From Adiantum capillus-veneris (lineage: Eukaryota; Streptophyta; Polypodiopsida; Polypodiales; Pteridaceae), in NCBI GenBank assembly GCA_014529385.2, contig CM043955.1, positions 141,884,640 through 141,948,639 of the forward strand: a stretch of 64,000 nt of DNA. Reading direction: 5' to 3'. Both the position numbers and the translations under genes were made by a program. Positions 41,774 through 50,135 of this stretch are shown piece by piece. The notes beneath the pieces were generated by a model that saw only the letters and a list, made by a program, of their open reading frames with translations, was not told the DNA's origin and ran no database searches. The stretch's first letter is position 1. Each line of letters opens with the position of its first letter.

Positions 41774-42920
41774 TGTTAGGAGTTTTTTGGAGCAAGGGAT
41801 TGCGCATATGTACATATACATGCATGGTGCATCAAATAAAGGATTGCCCATTTTCCTTAGCCAAGTGGTTATGTGGGGCCCACATGTGTACAGGTAGGAC
41901 AGTGTGTACATAGTGCATCGATTTTCACTATCACCAGTACCAGTATGTTTTTTCTACAATAATGAGGAGTTTATAGCGCGTAAAACTTCTCGAGGAAGCT
42001 ATCTGTGGGCCGACGACGTGAGGTCAGCAGGTGCGTCAGATGGCATCTAGTGGCGTCAGGAGGGCGAACGAGGTCAATATTTGCACGCGGATGAGGACAG
42101 ACACAACGTGGGTGTTTTCTTGTGAGAGTTATGCAAAAAGGTCATCATGAGGACCACTTTTTGGGGCCACTTCATGTGGTTGCGAGACGCATTATTGAAA
42201 AGAAATGTGTGCCAGGTGTGCGCATGGATGCAGCAGGGTGATAACTATGCACTGCAAGGTCAGTTTTTGGCCTGTTCGGGGTCCGTTTGAGGTCATCTAA
42301 AAGGCCAAGGGTGCCCAACTAATAAAGCTAAGTGTGGGAACTGAAAAAACAGAGAGAAGACCAGAAAAAACGTGGAGAAGAGAGGAGGAACAGACGCAGG
42401 TGTGTTTTTTGGGTTTTTGGAGCCTGTTTTGGCCGTAAACTGCTCATCCGAGGTCGGATTTGAGCACTTTGACATTGTAGACTGGGGTTTTGGACCGTTC
42501 CGGACGCGATGGCGCTGTCCATTTTGCCAAATTCCTCACTCTTTTCCTGTTGTTTTTCTGTGTATGTTTCTCCTATGAGCGAAGGTTCTGCTCCAGTTTG
42601 TGATTATATCTGGCTTATTTTACCCATACTGTGTGAGCTGTTTGCCCCATTGGTGTTGGCCCAAGCTCAATTGTATCTAAACATCAGAAATTCTCCTCTT
42701 TTGAGCTGAGTTTTTTGGGTGTGTGTGTGTGTGTGTGTGTGTGTCTCTGTGGAGTGGGCAAGTGGATAGTCTCTCTCCTCTCACTCCAGAGTTGTGTTCC
42801 CTGTCTCGGCCAGGTGTGTTGTGTAAGTCGAGTGGTGCCCCATAGTGTGTGTGTGTATCTTCCCAAGAGTCTGTGTCGGGTCGTTATAGAGGCGCTATGT
42901 GTGTTTTCATCTCGCTCACA
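41774..42920 (+). repeat. 3' LTR of the Tat-type element
   Basis: Near-identical to the 5' LTR. It is 12 bp longer, mainly through a longer GT run (42719-42743). GCGT follows at 42921-42924. Confidence 0.95.
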
Positions 42921-42924
42921 GCGT

Positions 42925-43830
42925 CAATGTCGTTGATGGAGCACTTCTCTCCATCTCTATGTACCGCCCTAAACTCCGACTCCATTGGAAGCATTGTGGC
43001 ACATGCGACTGCATCCTTGTGTATCATTGTTAGTTCCTCTGTTGGTTCGATAAACTCACCCGCTGTTACATGAGCATCCTTGATAGAATACTTGTCATCG
43101 GCAGGGTCGATTATACTGCCATCCTCTTGTAGATTTTGCGCGATTATTGCAAGGCAGTAGTCCTCTCTCAAGTAAAACAGTCCCATAATGTCATTGAGCA
43201 TTACATAATGATGATCACCGATGGAGACAGTAGCGAGCACATTTGCTGGTAAAGCTCCCTCTAGCAGCTGAACCCCTTTTGAAACACACATAGCACCACT
43301 AGGAGGTTGCACCAACTCATCACCAGTGATGACTGAATGGTGACTGCTCTTGGCCTCCTCTGTTGTGTCACGGTGATCGTCCAGATTAACATTCAAAAAG
43401 AGTATGAACCCAGCATAGTATTCTGCAACTCGACACTTTCAATTATGTATGGGACATTTGATGTCGTTCCTGGAGATTGTAGTGGCAACTTGAGGCTGCA
43501 TCTATAGAAAATATCTTTCTTTAAACGATGAGAATTGATATCCTTCATATGAACATATCGACAACTCCCAAACTCAAATGTGCCGCTGATCGTATGTCTA
43601 ATAAAATTCTGCAAGGAAATGTGATGCAAAAGCCAAAAACCCTTGCAATGAGAAGGCAAGATTGAAAATAGACTTGAATTCGTGCTCCCGCTACTAAAGC
43701 CCAATTCCATAGAGAAAATGGTACAACTTGTCTTTGGGTGTCTCGTTAGAGCAAAGCAGCTCCTTCGGATCCATTTATGGAGAGAGGTAAGAAAACTTGG
43801 GTTGTTGGTTAGGGTGAAGGTAGGAAGGCC
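42925..43830 (-). pseudogene. 5' part of the unrecognised minus-strand gene split by the Tat element
   Basis: Two minus-strand frames: an upstream one to about 43396 (HHISLQNFIRHTISGTFEFG, IINESVE-like end) and a downstream one from about 43440 to the insertion point (GVQLLEGALPANVLATVSIG, HYVMLNDIMGLFYLREDYCL, KDAHVTAGEFIEPTEELTMI). The frames differ, so an intron or a frameshift lies near 43400-43420. The second frame is cut by the LTR at 42920 and stays open for about ten more codons on the other side (34248 downward), then meets a stop. I recognise no domain. A TATA-like sequence is at 43875-43882. Confidence 0.5.
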
Positions 43831-43874
43831 CTGGCTAACACTAAACATTACAAAGGGAGGACTGACTTGCCTCC

Positions 43875-43882
43875 TATATATA
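43875..43882 (-). promoter_or_regulatory. TATA-like box for the split minus-strand gene
   Basis: TATATATA lies some 30-60 bp upstream of the first minus-strand coding stretch. It is assigned by position only. Confidence 0.35.
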
Positions 43883-44020
43883 GACATCTCAGGAACTCAA
43901 CCAGGTCATTTCAGCCACCCTTATGATTGCATTAGAACTGGTGCAATGAATGCAGCACAAAGACCGAGGCAAGCTCCACCATCCCTATGACATGTGTTCT
44001 TCATGCGGTGAGTACTGTAG

Positions 44021-44030
44021 CTATATAAAT
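44021..44030 (+). promoter_or_regulatory. TATA-like box upstream of a short ORF
   Basis: CTATATAAAT is 36 bp upstream of an ATG at 44066. With 43875-43882 it would make a divergent promoter pair about 145 bp apart. Confidence 0.35.
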
Positions 44031-44065
44031 CACCTTGACGCTCACATCTACACAACGTAGGAGGT

Positions 44066-44164
44066 ATGGAGGACAAGAAGAGAGGAAAGGTGAAGCTTTC
44101 CCAAAAGATGATGGCAGAAAGGAAGGAGGTAGAGAAGACAATAGCTGAGGCAAAAGCTCTTTGA
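44066..44164 (+). CDS. Short Lys/Glu-rich ORF, hypothetical
   Basis: 32 codons from MEDKKRGKVKLSQKMMAERK to TGA. In the same frame beyond the stop, charged codons continue (KELKKKNQKTKGRTRN), suggesting a longer coiled-coil protein interrupted by the stop. Whether it is translated is unknown. Confidence 0.3.
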   Translation: MEDKKRGKVKLSQKMMAERKEVEKTIAEAKAL

Positions 44165-44469
44165 AAGGAGCTGAAGAAGAAAAACCAAAAGACAAAGGGG
44201 AGGACAAGAAACCACCAACAATAAAGAAGGAAAAAGAATAATTGAAATGGACAGATTGTACTTTCTTGAAGTTGTAATGGAGTCCGTGAAGATAATGCAA
44301 ATGTCTTCATATATTGTTCCTTTGTCTTTGTCTCTTTGTTTCTTTTTTTGGTTATTGATTATGAAGAAAGAGCTTTAATCAAAATTTATCGCACAACAAT
44401 GCGAGTGGTAGGTTTATGCCACACAACCGTTGACTTGCTTGCTTTGTGCATCGACAAAGAAATGTTGCG
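44165..44469. other. Unassigned stretch before the hairpin array
   Basis: A/T-rich, includes T runs, no gene recognised. Confidence 0.5.
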
Positions 44470-44960
44470 ATAGGGAGCTCTCTCCACAATATGGGTGGTC
44501 CCTGTCGTGTTGTGATGCGACACCCAAATGTCGCGTCACAACACGATAGGAAGTCGTATCATGATATGGGTGGTCCCTACTATCGCGTTGTGTTGCGATA
44601 TCCAAATGTCGTGCCACAACGCGATAGGGATGCATGCCCACGATATGGGTGGTCCCTATCGCGTTGTGATGCGACATTCAAATGTCACGCCACAACCCGA
44701 TAGGGAGGCATGTCCACGATATGGGTGGTCCCTATCGCGTTGTGATGTGATATTTAAATGTCACGCCACAATGCGATAGAGAGGCATGGTTAGTCCCTAT
44801 CACGCTATGGCGCCCCTTTAAGAGTATCACGCCACGACACGATATGGAGGTGTGGCTGCAGTACACTCCTCCTACTCGCGTAGTGCGGCGAAATTTTTTC
44901 TTGTTGCAACACAACGCGAGGAGGGGGTTTGATTGAGCAAGGCACATCCCATATCGCGTT
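44470..44960 (+). repeat. Tandem array of hairpin-forming repeats
   Basis: Four units of about 75-79 bp, each starting ATATGGGTGGTCCCT (positions near 44490, 44565, 44643, 44719), plus a degenerate fifth near 44790. Within each unit CTATCGCGTTGTG faces CACAACGCGATAG around a loop with CAAATGTC, so each unit can fold into a long stem-loop. Related half-sites (CGCGTTGTGTTGCGAC) recur to 44973. Such arrays resemble subterminal repeats of plant DNA transposons. They end some 300 bp upstream of the H3-like ATG. Confidence 0.88.
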
Positions 44961-45267
44961 GTGTTGCGACAACCACATTGTCGACCTCGTGCCCCAGTCG
45001 TCGACATGCAGTATGTCACGTGTCGTCCATGCGGTGATGCACTCTTTTCAATGAAGATGAGCGACTCAATTAATTATGGCCACCACATGTTCGGTAATGA
45101 TGATGATGTAGTTGATGATTATATAACGTTTCTATTTTCGAATACCCCACTGCTGTTTGACGACTATCCTCACCTCTCAGAATCAGCTTTTGCGACGTAA
45201 CCTTCTCATTGCTCAATCTTCTTCTTATTCTTCCCCACAATGCTTTCCGGGGTATACATTTGTTTCC
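44961..45267 (+). other. Leader region of the H3-like/Ulp1-like locus
   Basis: An open frame (from about 45051) reads MKMSDSINYGHHMFGNDDDV with an acidic stretch, ending at 45200; it is in a different frame from the H3-like part. It could be a first exon or an upstream ORF. No other feature is visible. Confidence 0.35.
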
Positions 45268-45723
45268 ATGGCTCGCACGAAGCAGACCGCAAGGAAGGTT
45301 TACTCGCAAGACAACCAACCTTCATCCTCAAGACTTGCAGGCAATACCCTGCCTAATCTTCGGGAAACAATGCGTAATTGGAGGTAGGAGCAGAACCAAA
45401 GCATTCTGCTTGAGCTGCGTAAACTCCATAGGCATGTTTCTCTTGCTATTCCTAAGTTACCCTTTCAAAAAATTTCTGAGAGTGCAAATTTGGATTTTCG
45501 GTGGGCCAAAAGTGCAATGGGTTGCCTCCACGAGGCAGCCAATGACGTTCTGATCGAGCTGTTCCAAGACAACTACGTCCTCACAGCTCATGCCCACAGA
45601 GTGACATTGATGCCGCGGGATATTAATTCTATGAGGCTGTTACAATTTAGTACGACAAAACAGTTGTGCCGGTTCATCTATCTGATAGAAGAATGGACAA
45701 CATTGTGGAAATTCCTCCAGTAA
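45268..45723 (+). pseudogene. Histone H3-like protein with one in-frame stop
   Basis: ATG 45268 begins MARTKQTARK, identical to the first ten residues of histone H3 including R2, K4, R8 and K9; then the tail diverges (VYSQDNQPSSSRLAGN). After a TAG at 45385-45387 the same frame continues with an alpha-N-like LELRKLHRHV, then IPKLPFQKISES (H3 'IRKLPFQRLV'). The histone fold follows: MGCLHEAANDVLIELFQDNY against H3 '[20 protein letters not shown]', and AHAHRVTLMPRDINSMRLL against '[20 protein letters not shown]'. Loop 1 is about four residues short. An unrelated extension (FSTTKQLCRFIYLIEEW) runs to 45721. The TAG lies in an AGGTAGG donor-like context, so it could fall at an intron edge, but coding homology resumes immediately. 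Not a normal core H3 or a clear CenH3. Confidence 0.85.
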
Positions 45724-47145
45724 CCAAAGTGAAGGTGACGGATGTGAGCACCACACAACACACATATGACACATGTTTGAATGTGGAGCAGACCCAAGAG
45801 GCACTTGTGGAAGAGCCTTCAAAGGAGTCAAATGAAAGGGAGATGTTAGCAATTGACCAAGCTAACAATGACACCCTACGTTTCCTTGGCCCAGCTTTCG
45901 ACGTAGCACTTCTTGTATGGAGCCAAATTTTGAACTTTCGTTTCGGCCCTCACAAGATAGGTGTTTTTCAAAATAGTGGGAGGGAGCGTACGGACCAAAT
46001 TATCAACTTTGGTCTCTGGTATGTTAAATTATTTTTTCAAAGGTATTTATTTTATTTTTGCTTATTAGAGATCCTCATCAATTAATTTTCTCAATTCGTA
46101 GCATGGTGGTTTCGAACCTTGCATGGAATCTACAACCTGAGGTAGCTGTTTTGGACGCACAACTGTCAGTCGTGCTTACCTCAGAGTACACTTCTCTGAT
46201 TGAAGTCGTTGATTGGTTTCAACGAGTGAACATGGACATGGCAAAAGTTTTACTTTTAGCTTACAATGGAAAGTAAATATTTTTTTATACTGCTAGTCTT
46301 CAATATTTTGTATACTATGAATAGCAAACTAATTCCTTTTTTTGTGCAACCAGTTCACATTGGAGCCTTGTAGGCTTAAACATTGAGCGCAAGCGTTGCT
46401 ACCTTGCAAACTTTGTGCATGGTTTTTATGGGAATGTTACTTGTTTCTTGATTCTGTGATTTCGATGCAACGTGTGATCACCATATGCTATGTACTGTAG
46501 GTCTGTTCAAAAGCTTGTTGCTGCATCGGAAGCATTAACCCAAGATAGTGTTTGGGAAGATTTGTTGATTTTGAGTTCTAAGGTTCCAAAGCAAGACGAC
46601 ATGCATTCTTGTGGATGGAGAGTTCTTGCAAATGCAAAGCTTCTTTTGGAACGCATTTATGCTCAGGAGCGTAGAAGTGTAAGTGCGATGCTTTGCTTTT
46701 GTAATCCTTGCACACTTGATTTCTTTCAATTACATATAAAAGCTATGGAATTTATTTTCAAGCAAGGAACCTGGTAGATTATCGAAGCTTGCATGTGGAG
46801 GCATTCAGGATGACGATAATCCAGAATATGATCAATCTTGTGGAGACTCATCTTGAAGGAGTCGCCGATGCATTTTTCGTGCCACCACCACGACCACAAC
46901 CACCACGGAGGTACGAAGCGGCACCTCCACCAATGACAGACCAAGCACTCGGACCTACCTCCCCTTGTGTTTCTGGCCACTCAACCTCTAGTCTTTTTGT
47001 AATACCCAATTTCACTGAGGAATACGAAGCCACTGCACAATCTTTTCCTCAACCCCAAGCCCATGACCCAACCGCCAGTCTGTCTCATGAGCCTTTGCAT
47101 CCTAATCATGATAATCAAGCTAGGGGGAGCTTCCCTCAATTGTAA
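45693..47145 (+). CDS. Ulp1/SENP-like (C48) cysteine protease, multi-exon
   Basis: Likely exons are 45693-46018, 46102-46272, 46354-about 46438, 46502-46678 and about 46765-47145. The first three join in phase through GT-AG introns of 81-83 bp. Exon 1 begins MDNIVEIPPVTKVK; exon 2 is VVSNLAWNLQPEVAVLDAQL. Exon 3 carries the catalytic His in HWSLVGLNIERKRCY (codon 46358) and exon 4 carries the oxyanion Gln (46592) and nucleophile Cys (46610) in VPKQDDMHSCGW, six residues apart as in yeast Ulp1. The Asp expected 17 residues after His is Asn. The last exon is Pro-rich. C48 enzymes cleave SUMO-like conjugates and are often carried by plant DNA transposons. The start lies in another frame inside the H3-like ORF, so fusion or overlap is possible. 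Confidence 0.72.
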
Positions 47146-47523
47146 ATGAGAGCTACTAAGATTTAATTGGACATTATTACAGTGTACATTATTAAACGCA
47201 ATGTAAGGACAACCTATAGAGAGGCATTCAGATTGTGTGTTGGTGGTTTTTTCATTTCCCCCTTTCTAACGTGTAGAGTGTTGGGGTACTGTGTGAGATA
47301 TTGGGGGTCATTTTACAAGAAGAGAGGGGCCTATTTATAGGTTGGATACCCTTCATTAAGGTTATTGGAAATCCTAATTTAGACGCTAACAAATCAAAAT
47401 TATGATTTTTTTAAAAATATCAAAACATTGCAGGCCTTCTTTGTCTGCTTGAGTCATGGATGTGGGCTCAAGATATCGCATTATTGATGGTAGATAAGAT
47501 GAAAGTAAAGTTTTAAGGAGGAA

Positions 47524-47544
47524 GAGAGAGAGAGAGAGAGAGAG
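47524..47544 (+). repeat. (GA)n microsatellite
   Basis: About ten GA units. Confidence 0.9.
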
Positions 47545-48104
47545 TTTTATTATATGTACATGTCTTGAGGGAAGGTGCTTTTTAGAGTTGGCTTAATGGG
47601 TGTTTGTGTTAGCAGGTTAGTAGTTAGTGTTAGCAATTACTAAAAAAAGTTAGCGGTATATTCACAATGGGTAAAATGAGATGGATGGTTGAAGTAAGAT
47701 AGTTGAATGAAGTGAAGAAATCCTTGTGCTGGTGAGGCTTGAAGAAGTTTTGGACTTACTTGTGTAGGTGCTCAAAATGACTATCGATCCTCTTCTTCTT
47801 CTTCTCTTTTTTATGCCATCGTTGCCAAGGTTGATTATCGCGAGGAAAATAGCAATTCAGTTTTCCGTTTATGAGATCTCTTGATTTGCAGAGGTTGAGC
47901 ATGGTTTACATGCTGAATTTTATGTATGTGGAGAAGGGGTAAGATGGAATTGTACTTTGGAAGTAATAGAGAGAAGCATAGAGATGGTGTGTGTACATGT
48001 AGAGCTCATATGAGAGCTATGGAAGTAAGAGGGGAGGTTAATGGTGAAGAAGGTGAGAGAAACCATAGAAGGTGCAAGTTTGAGTGAGGTATTGAGAGGA
48101 ATGA

Positions 48105-48127
48105 GTGTGTGTGTGTGTGTGTGTGTG
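48105..48127 (+). repeat. (GT)n microsatellite
   Basis: About eleven GT units. Confidence 0.9.
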
Positions 48128-49199
48128 GAAGTGTGGAAAGAGGTGAGAGAAGACTATGGGCTACTTGTGAGAAAAGTGGGCAGACTGGGGTCCAATAAAA
48201 AAATCATACCTCACCGGTGGTAGCTCCAAAAATTATCAAAATTTTTGAGGTGATTACTCAGCTCTTGGTCCACATTTTTTCTTGTAATCACTGTTTTAAA
48301 TTCAGAGTGGAGATGGATATAAAAAATCTCACTAAAATGCCTATTTTTCTTCACAAAAAAGTCTTCAGTGGCCCCCCTTTTGTTGAATTTGCATATGGCT
48401 CCAAAGGTGAGCCCCTCCTTGCATAAGATCATGACTTAATTGATTCTTAGGAGTTTGAAAATATACATGGTTGTAAATTATACATGAATATAATATATGG
48501 ATACAATGAAAAAAATAGGTTAGTATATATAAAAAAATTATGGAATCTAAAGTAGTGTGGGCTATATATATAAAAATATAAGAAATCAAATGAAAAAGGT
48601 CCTCATTTGTTTTTATTGATGTATATTTATTTACAAGAGATTAAAAAAAATACATGTAGAAAATAGAAATTTAGTGAAAGACAATGACTGATGATGAAAG
48701 GTATTTTATTGAGGTTTTTCTTTGGAGTGGATTCACACCAAAATAAAAGAAGCTTGCATGAAATGATTTTTTATAGAATATATGGTAAGAAACATCATGG
48801 TAATAGTGAGTAATATGCATACCATACTTAGGTAAATAACGCACATCTAAATAGAATATTTAAATAAATACCAAAATAATTATAATAAAAAAACCTTATA
48901 TTTAGGCCTTATATACAATAAAATATTTACACACAAATGAACCATAATATGTTTTTGTTTTTGTTTTTATTTATTTATTTGACTCAACTAAACCAGTGAC
49001 TAGTTAGCTGAGGGTTTTAAGAAAAAGTAGAAAAAGTTTCCTAACTCACACACACCTATGTACAAAGAAATGGTAGGGATAACTACAGTGTTTATGTCAT
49101 TTTGGTAGAGTGAGGTAGCTCACTATGGGAATTTGGGATAGCCAAAAAACGTCTATCACCAGCACTGATTTGCAGCCTCTTACTTGGCTTCTGTATCAC

Positions 49200-50116
49200 T
49201 GTTTGAGGATAAATCAAACGGGCGTCCAACTGGTCGGACATGTAGCCGAACACCACAATTGTACTCTATTAATTGTCCGAGCTAGTGTAGTGATACTCTA
49301 TGTAAATCCTGATTCCATAGTAATAGGTCAATTCCATGAGTTGTAATATTGTCATGACAATTGTAAAGGTCCATGTGAACCGGCCACTGGCCATTTAGAA
49401 TACCCTAGGTATAAAGGTCAATAATTGTAATGTGAAAAGGAGGCTTATCTTTAGAAGAAGAAGTGGGAGCTCAAAAAACATACGCTCAAGCTACGCGCTG
49501 CTCCAAACTTGTAATCGACTCAACTAATGATTTGGTAATCTGTTTTCAATTCCGAAACTTGCATTGTGTTCCTCTTTCTTTGCTCTTTCATTCTAGTGTA
49601 AGCATTGTCAGTTTTGATGTGGTTCACGACTACGCGTCTGTGAGCTATAATTACAGATTTGAGTGCTTAAATCGTTGTTTTTAGTCGTTTTGACCATAGG
49701 AGAGTGTTCTTAGACCATAGAACGACAGTTTTGGATAGTTCTGTTGTAGTTTTCAGGACCTTTTTTATGATGGATCGTGATTTTGGTACCTTGTCGGATT
49801 GCGACCAAACTTGCTAGGATAGTGCCTCTAGGTGTCCTAGACCTCCTCCTAAAGTTTCATTGCATTTCGAGTCCGTTCGAGTGCTGAAATGTCGTGATGA
49901 CCTAGAGTTGTGAGAAGGGACATAGGTAGATTTCCTTGATCATTGAGTGTTGGTTTACTTGTAGAGCTAGTATGTTTTCTTGTTAAGGTTCACTTTGTGA
50001 GATTGACGATCTCATAGAGTCTCCGTGCTCCATCCGAGTCACTTTCCTTGAGTATTGACATTATGTTAGTGCCAGAAAGCTATGCTACAGACGTCCGTCG
50101 TGGCGACCCGCTAACA
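49200..50116 (+). repeat. 5' LTR of element 5
   Basis: Starts TGTTTGAGGATAAATCAAAC and ends CTAACA directly before the PBS. The first 285 bp recur at 58057-58343. It contains AATTGTACTCTATTAATTGT and a TATAAAGG promoter-like motif near 49410. Confidence 0.88.
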
Positions 50117-50117
50117 T

Positions 50118-50135
50118 TGGCGCCGTTGTCGGGGA
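50118..50135 (+). other. Primer-binding site of element 5, tRNA-Asp type
   Basis: TGGCGCCGTTGTCGGGGA matches 17 of 18 bases of the well-known plant tRNA-Asp site (TGGCGCCGTTGCCGGGGA), one base after the LTR. Confidence 0.9.

Larger units (their letters stand above)
34253..42920 (+). mobile_element. Near-complete Tat-type Ty3/gypsy retrotransposon, element 7
   Basis: 8.67 kb with LTRs 34253-35387 and 41774-42920 that differ by roughly 2-3 percent by eye, implying a fairly recent insertion. The internal order is PBS, gag, protease, RT, RNase H, second (archaeal-type) RNase H, integrase and PPT. The extra RNase H between RNase H and integrase is the hallmark of the plant Tat lineage. One frameshift near 39350 separates RT from RNase H; otherwise the frames are open. 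It inserted into a minus-strand reading frame that resumes on the other side. Confidence 0.93.
47146..49199. other. AT-rich intergenic stretch with microsatellites
   Basis: Holds (GA)n at 47524-47544 and (GT)n at 48105-48127. Its long AT-rich part (48430-49000) has many TATATA and poly-A/T tracts. No coding, RNA or element signature is supported. Any 3' end of a transposon carrying the Ulp1-like gene should be in the first part of it. Confidence 0.55.

Noticed and set aside
42684-43073. Frames with CVCVCV and THTHTH runs near the Tat 3' LTR
   Set aside because: Artefacts of the GT run inside the LTR.
44470-44960. CRISPR-like array (regular repeats with spacers)
   Set aside because: Repeats and intervening parts are both conserved, units contain long inverted repeats, and the context is a plant nuclear repeat region.
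45268-45723. Functional canonical histone H3 or CenH3 gene
   Set aside because: Only the first ten residues and the histone fold match; the middle tail is unrelated, loop 1 is shortened rather than lengthened as in CenH3, and a TAG interrupts the frame.
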